From positions 992,001 to 1,056,000 of the forward strand of contig NZ_JANIGL010000001.1 in the NCBI RefSeq assembly GCF_024518675.1: 64,000 nt of DNA, read 5' to 3'. Position numbers and translations under genes: made by a program. The stretch comes from Pseudoalteromonas shioyasakiensis. GTDB taxonomy: Bacteria > Pseudomonadota > Gammaproteobacteria > Enterobacterales > Alteromonadaceae. The stretch's first letter is position 1. The number at the start of each line of letters is the position of its first letter. This document shows, piece after piece, positions 18,985 through 27,937 of the stretch. A model generated the notes under the pieces. It was not told the DNA's origin. It saw only the letters and a program-made list of their open reading frames with translations, and made no database searches.

Positions 18985-20018
18985 TGGTATTAGATTATTT
19001 TTTACGCCGCCTAGGCTTGTTATTGTTTATGATGCTCACATTGAGTATTTTTACCTTTTCATTAAGTTATTTGTTCCCCGGTGATGCCCTAAGTAATTTA
19101 AGCGGTATCACCAATACCAGCTTTTCGCAAACCAGTGAACTACAAGAAAAATATCACTTTAACGACAATTACATCACCCAATATTTTGCGTTTTTAGGCC
19201 GTATTGTGGTCGGAGATTGGGGCTTGTCTTTTGCCTCAGGGGAAAATGTGTTTAACCACATTGTTGATTTATTCCCAGCCACACTCGAATTAAGCGTCTA
19301 CGCTTTGATCATCTCAGTTGTCATTGGTGTACCAGCTGGTATTTTAGCCGCAGCATATTACAAAAAACTACCAGATAAATTAATCAACTCGACAACATTA
19401 GCGGGTTATTCAATTCCCGTTTTTTGGCTCGCTTTATTACTAATCATGGTGTTCTCACTGCAACTAGGCTGGTTTCCTATGTCGGGTCGTATGGGCTTGT
19501 TGTATGAAATTCCTGCGCAAACTGGGTTTATTTTAATTGATATAGCTTTAGCTGGTTTTCCTTACTCGGGTATGGCTATGATCGATGCCCTGCACCACCT
19601 TACATTGCCAACCATAGTACTGGCCATGTACCCAACCACGGTTTTAATTCGCTTTACCCGTGAGTCCATGCTGCATGTGCTGGAGCAAAACTTTATTAAA
19701 ACGGCGCGAGCTAAAGGCCTTAACCGCGCGCAATTAATTGTGCACCATGCACTGCGTAATGCCTTATTACCGGTGATCAAACAAATCGGTTTACAGTTTA
19801 GTACCTTGATCACTCTTGCTATGATCACCGAGGTTATTTTTTCATGGCCAGGCATTGGTCGTTGGCTGATAGACAGTATTTATCAGCGCGATTACCCTGC
19901 CATTCAAGGTGGTTTACTAGCGGTCTCAATGTTTGTTATTTTGGCCACCATTATCGCCGAGCTCACTTACACCTTGTTCGATCCGCTTTCTCGGAACCAA
20001 GCACATGGCAAAGTTTAA
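18984..20018 (+). CDS. sapB: SapB, peptide ABC transporter permease
   Basis: 344 aa inner-membrane permease of the DppB/OppB type, with an N-terminal helix, a periplasmic loop and about five further helices; the EAA-like segment is near FIKTARAKGLNRAQLIVHHA. Its ATG overlaps the sapA stop (TAATG). It forms the translocation channel together with SapC. Confidence 0.94.
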   Translation: MVLDYFLRRLGLLLFMMLTLSIFTFSLSYLFPGDALSNLSGITNTSFSQTSELQEKYHFNDNYITQYFAFLGRIVVGDWGLSFASGENVFNHIVDLFPATLELSVYALIISVVIGVPAGILAAAYYKKLPDKLINSTTLAGYSIPVFWLALLLIMVFSLQLGWFPMSGRMGLLYEIPAQTGFILIDIALAGFPYSGMAMIDALHHLTLPTIVLAMYPTTVLIRFTRESMLHVLEQNFIKTARAKGLNRAQLIVHHALRNALLPVIKQIGLQFSTLITLAMITEVIFSWPGIGRWLIDSIYQRDYPAIQGGLLAVSMFVILATIIAELTYTLFDPLSRNQAHGKV

Positions 20019-20898
20019 TTTATTTTCTGAAGAGTCAAACAAAGCGCCTTTAGCGCGGTTTTGGCGCAAGTTTAAATCAAATCACCCCGCTTTAGTCGGT
20101 CTGTGGGTGTTTATTGCATTTGCGATATTAGCTGCGGCTGCGCCTTTTATTGCACCTTATGGTGTGAATCAGCAACACAGCGATGCTCTTCTCATTCCCC
20201 CATCATGGCATGAAATGGGCGATGTGCGATTTTTACTCGGGACTGATGATCTCGGCCGTGATGTGTTATCACGATTAATGAATGGTGCAACATATACCTT
20301 TGGTTTATCTGTTATTGCTGCCCTAATAACCACAGTGATTGGTGTATTAGTGGGTACTTTTGCAGGTATTAGCCGCGGCTTGCGTTCAAGCTTTTTAAAT
20401 CACCTACTTGATATCACTTTATCCATCCCCTCTTTGCTGCTGGCAATTATAATCATCGCAATTTTAGGCCCTGGGCTAATGAATACAGTATGGGCTATTA
20501 TTTTAGCGCTATTACCACAATTTATTCACTCAGTACGTAATTTAATCGTAACCGAGCTGGGCAAAGATTACATCACCGCTTTTAAGCTGGATGGTGCCTC
20601 TAATTGGCATATTCTTTCTCGTGGTATTTTCCCCAACATTTATGAACATATTGTGGTTATTTTTACCATGGCACTGTCAACCGCTATATTAGATATATCA
20701 GCCCTTGGCTTTTTGAAGTTAGGTGCGCAACCACCAACCACAGAATGGGGAGCCATTTTGGCCGAGAACCTAGGCTTGATATACTTAGCTCCGTGGACAG
20801 TAGGTTTACCTGGGGTATTACTCTTTTTAGCCGTGCTATCAACCAACTTAGTTGGCGATGGTCTTCGCCAAGTGTTAAAAGCACGTAAGGCAGATTAA
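20005..20898 (+). CDS. sapC: SapC, peptide ABC transporter permease
   Basis: 297 aa from the ATG at 20005 (MAKFNLFSEES), overlapping the sapB 3' end by 14 bases; longer upstream readings in this frame lie inside sapB and are not credible. DppC/OppC-type permease with N-terminal helix FIAFAILAAAAPFI, the motif LLGTDDLGRDVLSR and an EAA-like loop around DYITAFKLDGA. Partner of SapB. Confidence 0.94.
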   Translation: MAKFNLFSEESNKAPLARFWRKFKSNHPALVGLWVFIAFAILAAAAPFIAPYGVNQQHSDALLIPPSWHEMGDVRFLLGTDDLGRDVLSRLMNGATYTFGLSVIAALITTVIGVLVGTFAGISRGLRSSFLNHLLDITLSIPSLLLAIIIIAILGPGLMNTVWAIILALLPQFIHSVRNLIVTELGKDYITAFKLDGASNWHILSRGIFPNIYEHIVVIFTMALSTAILDISALGFLKLGAQPPTTEWGAILAENLGLIYLAPWTVGLPGVLLFLAVLSTNLVGDGLRQVLKARKAD

Positions 20899-21891
20899 AT
20901 GCAATTACTCGACATTCGCAACTTAACGATAGAGCTACGCACCTCTGACACAGTTATTCGTGCTGTAGATAGAGTGAGTTTAAGCTTAAAAGAAGGGGAA
21001 GTGCACGCCTTGGTTGGTGAGTCTGGCTCTGGTAAAAGCCTTATCGCCAAAGCCATTGTTGGGGTATTAAATAAACGCTGGCATATTACAGCCGATCGCA
21101 TGCATTGGCGTGGTGTTGACTTAATGCGTTTATCAAACGAACAACGCCGTAAAATCGTTGGCCAAGATATCGCGATGATTTATCAAGACCCTAGCCGGTG
21201 CTTAGATCCCACGGCGAAAATCTTTGATCAAATTGCCGAAACCTTACCGGCAATCCAAAGCAAAGGATTTTTCTTAAAACGTAACCGCCAACGTAAAGAC
21301 CGAGTAAAAGCCCTGATCCATAAAGTGGGTATTAAAGATCACGAAAAGGTTTTAACCAGCTACCCTCACGAACTCTCAGAAGGGGTGTGTCAAAAAGTGA
21401 TGATAGCCATGGCCATTGCCCGTACGCCAAAGCTATTAATTGCCGATGAGCCAACCACAGCCCTAGAAAGCACCACCCGCGCGCAAGTATTTAGGTTACT
21501 AAAAAGCTTAAACCAGCTAAAAAACATGTCGATATTAATGATCTCTCACGAACTAGAAGAAATTGTTAACTGGTCCCATGGCATGCACGTTTTGTATTGC
21601 GGACAAATGGTAGAAGCAGGCCCTACAGCTAAAATATTCAGCCAGCCGCGTCACCCGTACACTCAAGCACTACTGAAAAGCTTACCCGATTACGAACAAG
21701 GCCTAGCCCATAAAGAACCATTTTATGCATTAAAGGGCACAATTCCCACCTTGCAGCACTTGCCAATAGGTTGCCGATTAGGGCCACGTTGCCCACAAGC
21801 ACAAAAAGCCTGTGTAGTCACCCCAGCATTAACTAAACATCACGGCCACAGTTACGCGTGCCACTTTCCATTAATTAAGGCGATGAAATAA
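20899..21891 (+). CDS. sapD: SapD, peptide ABC transporter ATPase
   Basis: 330 aa. Walker A GESGSGKS is near residue 43 and Walker B LLIADEP near 190. The ABC signature is degenerate (ELSEGVCQK instead of LSGGQ), as in E. coli SapD, so this is a family trait and not a lesion. The C-terminal oligopeptide-transporter extension contains the Cys-rich CRLGPRCPQAQKAC stretch. The ATG follows the sapC stop directly. Confidence 0.94.
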   Translation: MQLLDIRNLTIELRTSDTVIRAVDRVSLSLKEGEVHALVGESGSGKSLIAKAIVGVLNKRWHITADRMHWRGVDLMRLSNEQRRKIVGQDIAMIYQDPSRCLDPTAKIFDQIAETLPAIQSKGFFLKRNRQRKDRVKALIHKVGIKDHEKVLTSYPHELSEGVCQKVMIAMAIARTPKLLIADEPTTALESTTRAQVFRLLKSLNQLKNMSILMISHELEEIVNWSHGMHVLYCGQMVEAGPTAKIFSQPRHPYTQALLKSLPDYEQGLAHKEPFYALKGTIPTLQHLPIGCRLGPRCPQAQKACVVTPALTKHHGHSYACHFPLIKAMK

Positions 21892-22652
21892 TGCAACCAT
21901 TACTCAAAGTGCAAGCCTTATCAAAAAGCTTTAATCTACGTTCAGGCCTGTTCTCACGTAAACGCTTTGAAGTACTAAAAGACATTTCTTTTTGTTTAAG
22001 CCAAGGCGAAACCCTTGCAATCATTGGCGAAACCGGCTCAGGAAAAAGCACCCTAGCCAAATTATTAGCAGGCGCAGATAGCGCCGACACCGGGCAAATC
22101 CTGCTTGATGGCAACATCATCGAAGATAAAGGCATTCGCGACCAACAATGTCGTCATATCCGGATGATCTTTCAAGACTCAGAGGCCTCGTTAAACCCAG
22201 GCCTGACTATTGGTGACATGCTCGACGACTGCCTGCAATATAATACCTCATTAGATAAACAAACTCGCGGCGAAAAAATTACCGCCACCTTATCTAAGGT
22301 TGGTTTGCTGAACGACCATCAACATTATTACCCACACATGTTCAGCGGCGGTCAATTACAGCGCGTCGCCCTCGCCCGTGCATTAATTCTTGATCCAAAA
22401 GTAGTGGTACTCGACGAAGCGCTATCATCACTAGATCCATCAGTACGCGCACAAACAGTAAACTTATTACTCAAACTTCAACAAGACACTGGCCTAAGTT
22501 ATATCTTGATCACCCACCACTTAAGCCTAGTGCGTCACATCAGCGACCAACTCGTGGTACTCGATCACGGTGAAATAGTCGAGTACGGCAAAACCGAAGA
22601 TATTTTCCAAGATCCACAATCTAACGTCACCCAGAAGTTGTTGAGTTGTTGA
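21891..22652 (+). CDS. sapF: SapF, peptide ABC transporter ATPase
   Basis: 253 aa. Walker A GETGSGKS, a canonical signature MFSGGQLQRVALARAL, and Walker B VVVLDEALSSLD. With SapD it forms the ATPase pair of the importer. Its ATG overlaps the sapD stop (TAATG). It is the last gene of the operon; no clear rho-independent terminator follows, only short repeats. Confidence 0.94.
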   Translation: MQPLLKVQALSKSFNLRSGLFSRKRFEVLKDISFCLSQGETLAIIGETGSGKSTLAKLLAGADSADTGQILLDGNIIEDKGIRDQQCRHIRMIFQDSEASLNPGLTIGDMLDDCLQYNTSLDKQTRGEKITATLSKVGLLNDHQHYYPHMFSGGQLQRVALARALILDPKVVVLDEALSSLDPSVRAQTVNLLLKLQQDTGLSYILITHHLSLVRHISDQLVVLDHGEIVEYGKTEDIFQDPQSNVTQKLLSC

Positions 22653-22658
22653 AGATCT

Positions 22659-22686
22659 AGCTGTTAGCTGTTAGCTGTCAGCTATC
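22659..22686. repeat. Short degenerate heptad tandem repeat
   Basis: Four consecutive 7-base units: AGCTGTT, AGCTGTT, AGCTGTC, AGCTATC, starting 6 bases after the sapF stop. Confidence 0.7.
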
Positions 22687-22691
22687 AGTTT

Positions 22692-22877
22692 TAGAGCAGC
22701 CCGGCGTTAAATTTATCACCGTAGGTTGTGATTGAGAGCAACGAAGCCCAACATTTAGTGTGAGCTCTGAGCGATGTTCTAGAGCGAAAAGTTGGCGGTC
22801 GGGTAAACTCGTTTTTGGACAAAAACGATTTAGAACTAAGGCGTGCTTTGTGCCAATAGCGAAAACTGGCCACTTAA
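22692..22877. repeat. Probable dispersed intergenic repeat element
   Basis: About 185 bases with a base mix unlike the neighbouring genes, containing a tight 18-base palindrome at 22810-22827 (CGTTTTTG-GA-CAAAAACG). A 60-codon frame runs along it on the minus strand, but its composition (Ser/Arg/Lys-rich, no ribosome site) is not protein-like. From memory, near-identical spurious frames recur between genes in Pseudoalteromonas and Vibrio genomes, which would make this a multicopy non-coding element; I could not check copy number. Confidence 0.45.
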
Positions 22878-22920
22878 TTCAAAAAAACAGCAATGATACG
22901 ATAGCAGACTTTCCTAAGTA

Positions 22921-22944
22921 GATAAAAGCACTGGTGTTTTTATC
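22921..22944. repeat. 24-base near-perfect palindrome upstream of the AraC gene
   Basis: GATAAAAGCAC and GTGTTTTTATC flank a central TG; one G-T mismatch. It lies 160 bases before the regulator gene, between the repeat element and the gene. It could be an operator or the edge of the repeat. The rest of 22945-23106 shows nothing I recognise beyond AT-rich promoter-like DNA. Confidence 0.5.
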
Positions 22945-23106
22945 ATAACGTTTGTCGATTTCCTTTTAAGGCTGTATGTAAACTAAGCCACCATAGAGAC
23001 TTTAATTTAAAGCCCCAGTAGAAACTAAGACTTCACTTTAGAATTCATTACTCTAAGATATATAACCCTAATCATGATGAAATAAGGCAATACGTTTTCT
23101 ATTATT

Positions 23107-23814
23107 ATGAAAAATCTATTATCCATCCGCTCCTATAGCACAAAGCCAGTTCGTCACTCACATCAATTTAATCAGTTGGTTCTACCTTTACGTGGTGTCA
23201 TAAATATATGTGTTGGTGATTTCAATGGAAAAGTTGCACCAAGTGAATGTGTTGTAGTTAAAGCCAACGAAGAGCACCTGTTCACTGCAAACACTGAAGC
23301 TAGGTTTGTAGTCGCAGATATGAAAAATCTTCCGCTAAATATTTCATCTTCACAATGTATTGTTTTTGCAATTAACTCATCTCTTAGAAGTTACTTAACT
23401 TTTATCGAAAACCAACTAGAAAACAAAGTTAATGCTCAATTAGAACAGGCGATGTTCGAAATGTTCAGCTTACTGCTGGCAGAGCAAACTTTATTACCAA
23501 AGGTAGATAGTCGCATTGGTACAGCAATATCCTTCATGGAGCAAAATATTGCAGAGCAGCTTCAAATTAAATGTTTAGCTGAATCTGCTTTCCTGAGTGA
23601 AACACAGTTTAAGAAACTATTTAAAATACAAACAGGTATGACCGTGATGAAGTACGTAACAAAACTTCGAATGGAAAAAGCCCAAGCATTACTTACGCAT
23701 ACAGATTATCCGTTACCAATTATTGGTGAAAAAGTAGGTTATAAAGAACCCTCAGCCTTTAGCCGAAAATTCTCACAATACTTTGGTCTATCACCAACTA
23801 AATTCAAAAAGTAA
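23107..23814 (+). CDS. AraC-family transcriptional regulator
   Basis: 235 aa. The C-terminal 100 residues hold the two helix-turn-helix motifs of the AraC family (LAESAFLSETQFKKLFK, then IGEKVGYKEPSAFSRKFSQ and the closing FGLSPTKFKK). The N-terminal half looks like a cupin sensor domain (SHQFNQLVLPLRG). The ligand is unknown. A DMT permease gene in the same direction follows after about 100 bases; this regulator/exporter pairing is common, and the regulator may control it. Confidence 0.88.
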   Translation: MKNLLSIRSYSTKPVRHSHQFNQLVLPLRGVINICVGDFNGKVAPSECVVVKANEEHLFTANTEARFVVADMKNLPLNISSSQCIVFAINSSLRSYLTFIENQLENKVNAQLEQAMFEMFSLLLAEQTLLPKVDSRIGTAISFMEQNIAEQLQIKCLAESAFLSETQFKKLFKIQTGMTVMKYVTKLRMEKAQALLTHTDYPLPIIGEKVGYKEPSAFSRKFSQYFGLSPTKFKK

Positions 23815-23915
23815 ACTTAGTCGGAATTGTTAACGATTGCGTCTTAATTGTTAAAAACACCCTACATAATTAGCATACTATTTCTATATTGAAGTTATTA
23901 CAAATAGGTCTCATT

Positions 23916-24842
23916 GTGAAAAATCATCACGGAAGTTTTAAAGGTGTTATGGCGATTATTGTTGCTAGTTTCTTGTGGGGGACAACTGGTACTGCTGCAA
24001 GCTACTCCCCAAATGTAAGCTCTTTGGCTATTGGTGCATTCTCTATGGGGATAGGAGGAGTGTTACTTGTAATCACAGCTCGAAAAAAGCTACTTATGGA
24101 TTATAAGCTGATGCTCGAACAGCCTAAAACACTTCTTTTAGGTGCCGCTTCTGTCGCTATTTACCCATTAGCGTTCTATACCTCAATGCGTTTATCAGGT
24201 GTTGCCATTGGTACTGTAGTATCTATAGCGACTGCACCTTTTTTTGCCGCAATCCTTGAACGTCTTATTAGTAAAAAGGACATTTCATTGCAATGGATGT
24301 TGAGCTTTGTCATTGGTGCTATAGGTATTGCTCTGTTAACTTTAGGTAAAGACCAGAGTAATAATAATGCTTACAGTATCAATCAACAGGGTTTGGGGAT
24401 TATTTTAGGTTGTATTGCTGGTTTAACTTATGCAGGTTATTCATGGGCAGCAAGGCGTTTAATTGAAAGCGGCGTTCAATCAAAATCGTCCATGTCTGGG
24501 CTATTCGGTTGTGCTGCACTATTGTTACTCCCCTCATTATGGTTTACGGGTGATAACTTATTTTCAAGCTCAACTAATGCTTTGGTATCTTTGTATATGG
24601 CAATAATTCCAATGTTTTTAGGATATTTACTATTTGGTTTTGGCTTGAATTATATAGATGCAAGTAAAGCAACATTAATCACCTTAATTGAACCATTAGT
24701 TGCAACTGTTTTAGCTATAGTCATTATTGGGGAAAAATTTAAAGTAATAGGTTGGGCAGGCGTAGCTTTAGTATCACTATGCCTATTGATGCAAACAATC
24801 AAACCTCAAAAAAAAATTAAGATTAGCCATCAAAAAATATAG
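23916..24842 (+). CDS. EamA/DMT-family permease
   Basis: 308 aa from the GTG at 23916, preceded by TAGG; a TTG at 23889 and an ATG at 23949 are alternatives. Two EamA repeats with about ten helices (first helix IIVASFLWGTTGTAA). Only distantly similar to the DMT permease at 8.6 kb. Likely a metabolite or drug exporter; the adjacent AraC gene suggests induced expression. Confidence 0.85.
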   Translation: MKNHHGSFKGVMAIIVASFLWGTTGTAASYSPNVSSLAIGAFSMGIGGVLLVITARKKLLMDYKLMLEQPKTLLLGAASVAIYPLAFYTSMRLSGVAIGTVVSIATAPFFAAILERLISKKDISLQWMLSFVIGAIGIALLTLGKDQSNNNAYSINQQGLGIILGCIAGLTYAGYSWAARRLIESGVQSKSSMSGLFGCAALLLLPSLWFTGDNLFSSSTNALVSLYMAIIPMFLGYLLFGFGLNYIDASKATLITLIEPLVATVLAIVIIGEKFKVIGWAGVALVSLCLLMQTIKPQKKIKISHQKI

Positions 24843-25332
24843 TTATACAGCACTAAATATTCTCTTGAATTTGCAAATGCCTAATGTCCGCAATTGGCTA
24901 GCCGCTGTCGCTAAAACCTTAACAGCCAACGTCCGTAGTTTGCTCTTTTGCGGCATTCGTCTAAACACGTTTTGGGGCAGAAACAGGTTATCCCTAAATG
25001 ATTAAAATCGGCACTTTGCGGTCTAATTCCCACCTTTATTATTGATGTTTTTTATGTTTCCTCATAAGCACAGCGTCTCTTAACCTCTTTGTGAATAATT
25101 CACTTAAATGGCTTTGCCAAAATTCAGAATACATCAAAGAAAAAACACTCGATAATGCCTGGTTTTGATTGCAGACTGACAGGGTATTTTTTCGTTGGGT
25201 TTCGTTTCACTCTACCCAACCTACGCGTGTTACATAAAAGTACTTCAAAGTAAACTCGAGCCTACAAGCCACACTCCCCTAGAACCTAGTTACCTAGCAC
25301 CTTTAACTTTTAACCTTTATCTCCCACCCACA
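24843..25332. other. Gene-free stretch with degenerate repeat-like sequence
   Basis: No credible gene. 24885-25030 has a mixed, GC-richer texture (words such as AATGTCCGC, AACAGCCAACGTCCG) resembling intergenic repeats seen in Vibrionaceae and Alteromonadales. 25250-25300 shares spaced words (TAAACTCG, ACACTCCC, CTAGCACCTT) with the intergenic region at 40873-40910. Confidence 0.4.
25194..25220. repeat. GTTGGGT/ACCCAAC intergenic hairpin
   Basis: GTTGGGT at 25194-25200 and its reverse complement ACCCAAC at 25214-25220, with loop TTCGTTTCACTCT, followed by CTACG. The wording closely matches a motif (GTAGGTTGGGT...AAACCCAAC) that I recall from intergenic DNA of many proteobacteria. Confidence 0.5.
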
Positions 25333-25358
25333 AAAAAAGCGCCAATTGGCGCTTTTTT
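25333..25358 (-). terminator. Rho-independent terminator of ppiD
   Basis: GCGCCAATTGGCGC, a perfect palindrome, flanked by A6 and T6. It lies 19 bases beyond the ppiD stop; symmetric, so it could also stop plus-strand transcription. Confidence 0.88.
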
Positions 25359-25376
25359 AGCTTTGCTTAATTAAGC

Positions 25377-27281
25377 TTACTCAGCAGCTGTTGCTTGTGC
25401 TGGTAGGTTTAACTCTGCTTTAGCTTTTAGTGCATCAATGAACACCATGTAGTTTTTATTTACTTGGGCCATAGTGATGTTTTGCTTTTGCTGTGCTTCA
25501 AGCTCACCTTCAACTGATGCGTTTGTAACAGACTTAAGTGCTACGATTGCTGCATCACCATTGCTAAGCTCTACTTTATCAACCACAGGGGTGTCAGTAG
25601 GGTGAGCCATCTTAAACACCTGCTGTACAATGGCAGGTGATACTGCATATGCTTGGCGTGTTAAAGCAGCTTCTTGACGTAGCTCTAGGCCTTGTTCAGT
25701 TGCAAGCTCAGTTAAGCTCTTACCCGCTGAGATTTCAGCAAATAATGTTGTTGCTTTCTCTTTTGCCAGCTCAGATGCTTTTTGGCTTACTAGGCGCGTT
25801 TTGATTTCACCTGATACATCCGCAAGTGGTTTCGTGCTCGCAGGCTTGTGCTCGCTGATACGTACAATCACAACGTGCTCATCACCTACTTCAACAACTT
25901 CTGAGTTCATGCCATCTTCAAGTACATCTGGTGAGAAGATTGCGCTGACAACAGCGGGGGTGTTTAAAGGTGCAGGTAACTCATTACGAGCAACTAGTGG
26001 AGTCGTTGTTACTTCAACACCTACCGTTTCAGCTGCATCTACTAAGTTATCTGACATTTCAAACGCGACTTCGCTCATTTGTGTTTGCTTTTCATAGAAG
26101 GCATTTACTTTTTCAGTACGTTCAAGTTCAGCACGTAAGTCAGCTTTAACATCATCATACGGTTTTGTTTGCTGGCTTTGAATATCGGTAAGTTGAATGA
26201 TGTGATAGCCAAATTCAGACTCAACAACGTCAGAAAAGTCACCTTTTGCATTAAGTGCAAATGCGGCTTCTTCAAAAGCTGGATCCATCATGTCGCGTTC
26301 AATCCAATCTAAATCACCGCCCATTTCAGCACTGACGATATCATCTGATGATGATTCAGCTAATGCTGCAAAGTCGCTACCTTGTTGCAGCTGTGCTAAT
26401 AAGTCTTCAGCTTTGCTTCTTGCGGCATCGTCGTCTTCACTATTATCGATTAAGATATGCGATACACGGCGTTTCTCAGGCTCTACATATTGGGCACTGT
26501 TTTGCTCGTAGTAAGCTTTAACTTCTTCTTCGCTTACTGTGCTTTGTAAATCTAAGTTTGCTGCATTTAAATCAATGTAGCTCACTGAAACTTGCTCTGG
26601 AGCCAAGAATTGTGATGTATTTAGATCGTAGTAATCCGCAATTTCTTGCTCAGTTACTTCAATACCTTCTTGTAGTGACTCTTTACTTACAACGACGTAA
26701 TCAATGCTACGTGTTTGCTGTTGTAATGCCACTGCATTGGTCAATTCGTTGTCGAGTGCAAAATCAGTTCCTGCAACAGCTGAAATAAGCTGACTGCGAG
26801 TCATTTCTTCACGTAAGTATTCACGAAATGCATCAGGTTGGAAGTTCATTTGACGAATAACTTGTAGGTAACGGTCGTTATTAAATTGGCCGCCAATCTG
26901 GAAGTATGGTAACTCTAAAATTGCTTGTTTTACACTTTCATCGCTGACGCGTAAACCAAGTTCGTGTGCTAGTTGAGTTTGCAATTCTTGTTGTACTAAA
27001 CGGTCAACAACACCTTGGCGAATTTGTGCCATATAGTTTGGATCGGCAGCGATTTGCGCAAAGTATTCACCAAACTGTTGTTCTAAGCGGTTACGCTCAT
27101 TTTGGTACGCACGGTTAAATTCGGTTTGGCTAATTTTAACTCCATTTACTTCAGCAACAGGCTGCTCTGTGGTTTGACCTAAGTAACCACCGATCCCTGC
27201 TAAAGCAAAAGATAAAATCACCGCGCCTAAAATAACTTTGGCTACCGGTCCTTGCGAACCTTCTCTGATTTTCTCAAGCAT
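25377..27281 (-). CDS. ppiD: Periplasmic folding chaperone PpiD
   Basis: 634 aa (E. coli 623). One N-terminal membrane anchor (VILGAVILSFALAGIGGYLG, about 16-35), a SurA-like N-terminal domain, a parvulin domain at about 265-365 (RRVSHILI, then YHIIQLTDI) and a C-terminal chaperone region. It assists proteins emerging from the Sec translocon; the parvulin domain is often inactive in PpiD. Directly downstream of hupB but with its own terminator upstream, as in E. coli (lon-hupB-ppiD). Confidence 0.95.
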   Translation of the reverse strand: MLEKIREGSQGPVAKVILGAVILSFALAGIGGYLGQTTEQPVAEVNGVKISQTEFNRAYQNERNRLEQQFGEYFAQIAADPNYMAQIRQGVVDRLVQQELQTQLAHELGLRVSDESVKQAILELPYFQIGGQFNNDRYLQVIRQMNFQPDAFREYLREEMTRSQLISAVAGTDFALDNELTNAVALQQQTRSIDYVVVSKESLQEGIEVTEQEIADYYDLNTSQFLAPEQVSVSYIDLNAANLDLQSTVSEEEVKAYYEQNSAQYVEPEKRRVSHILIDNSEDDDAARSKAEDLLAQLQQGSDFAALAESSSDDIVSAEMGGDLDWIERDMMDPAFEEAAFALNAKGDFSDVVESEFGYHIIQLTDIQSQQTKPYDDVKADLRAELERTEKVNAFYEKQTQMSEVAFEMSDNLVDAAETVGVEVTTTPLVARNELPAPLNTPAVVSAIFSPDVLEDGMNSEVVEVGDEHVVIVRISEHKPASTKPLADVSGEIKTRLVSQKASELAKEKATTLFAEISAGKSLTELATEQGLELRQEAALTRQAYAVSPAIVQQVFKMAHPTDTPVVDKVELSNGDAAIVALKSVTNASVEGELEAQQKQNITMAQVNKNYMVFIDALKAKAELNLPAQATAAE

Positions 27282-27327
27282 TTATTTATCTCTATTCTAT
27301 TCTAGGCAGAAATCGCCTTGCTAATGT

Positions 27328-27362
27328 AAAAAAAGCGTATCTTACCAGATACGCTTTTTTTG
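27328..27362 (-). terminator. Rho-independent terminator of hupB
   Basis: AAGCGTATC-TTACCA-GATACGCTT stem-loop flanked by A and T tracts, between hupB and ppiD on the minus strand. Confidence 0.85.
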
Positions 27363-27450
27363 TTGAAGCAATTGGCGATAAAGATAGCTATTTGTGCTAA
27401 AAAGCAACCAGCTTCTTACACTGCCAAAACTAACTCACATAAAACAGTGA

Positions 27451-27726
27451 TTAGCTATTACATGCATCTTTAAGCGCTTTACCCGCTTTAAAAGCAGGGA
27501 TGTTCGCTGCAGCGATTTGAATTGTTTCGCCAGTTTGTGGGTTACGGCCTGAACGTGCAGCACGCTCACGTACTGAGAAAGTACCAAAACCAACGAGTGC
27601 TACTGAATCGCCATCTTTAAGAGCGCCCGATACAGATTCGATGAATGAATCTAGTGCACGACCTGCAGCCGCTTTAGAAATGTCAGCGTCAGCTGCGATT
27701 TGATCGATTAATTGAGATTTATTCAC
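27451..27726 (-). CDS. hupB: DNA-binding protein HU-beta
   Basis: 91 aa from a GTG at 27726, with AGAGG 8 bases upstream; this gives the family N-terminus [11 protein letters not shown], whereas the ATG 10 codons upstream adds residues HU does not have. The DNA-binding arm motif [12 protein letters not shown] is present. HU bends and compacts DNA as a dimer. It lies between lon and ppiD. Confidence 0.95.
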   Translation of the reverse strand: MNKSQLIDQIAADADISKAAAGRALDSFIESVSGALKDGDSVALVGFGTFSVRERAARSGRNPQTGETIQIAAANIPAFKAGKALKDACNS

Positions 27727-27841
27727 AATATCATCCTCTTTCATTGTTATTATCAAGAGCGATTGTTTTTTAAACTAACATCACTATTTTGAAAATTTTA
27801 GAGCAAACTATTTCATGCTCGTACGATTGTAATTTTTCTTC

Positions 27842-27867
27842 AGCCTAGGCCACATAAGGCCTAGGCT
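27842..27867. repeat. Perfect 10-bp inverted repeat in the lon-hupB gap
   Basis: AGCCTAGGCC and GGCCTAGGCT with a 6-base loop. No T-tract on either strand, so it is not a standard terminator; it may stabilise the lon 3' end or bind a regulator of hupB, whose promoter should lie here. Confidence 0.55.
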
Positions 27868-27937
27868 TGAAAACCAGTGCTTAACTTATCATACCATCTA
27901 GATTTGAAAAGCCCTTTAAAGCACTTTTTTCGATTTT

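Noticed and set aside
20899..21891. Degenerate ABC signature in SapD as a loss of function
   Set aside because: E. coli SapD has the same kind of change (LTEGECQ), so it is a family trait.
22691..22873. 60-codon frame on the minus strand after sapF
   Set aside because: No ribosome site, Ser/Arg-rich translation, and the DNA looks like a dispersed repeat; not called as a gene.
27842..27867. Rho-independent terminator of lon
   Set aside because: The 10-bp stem is perfect, but neither strand has a T-tract after it; listed as an inverted repeat only.
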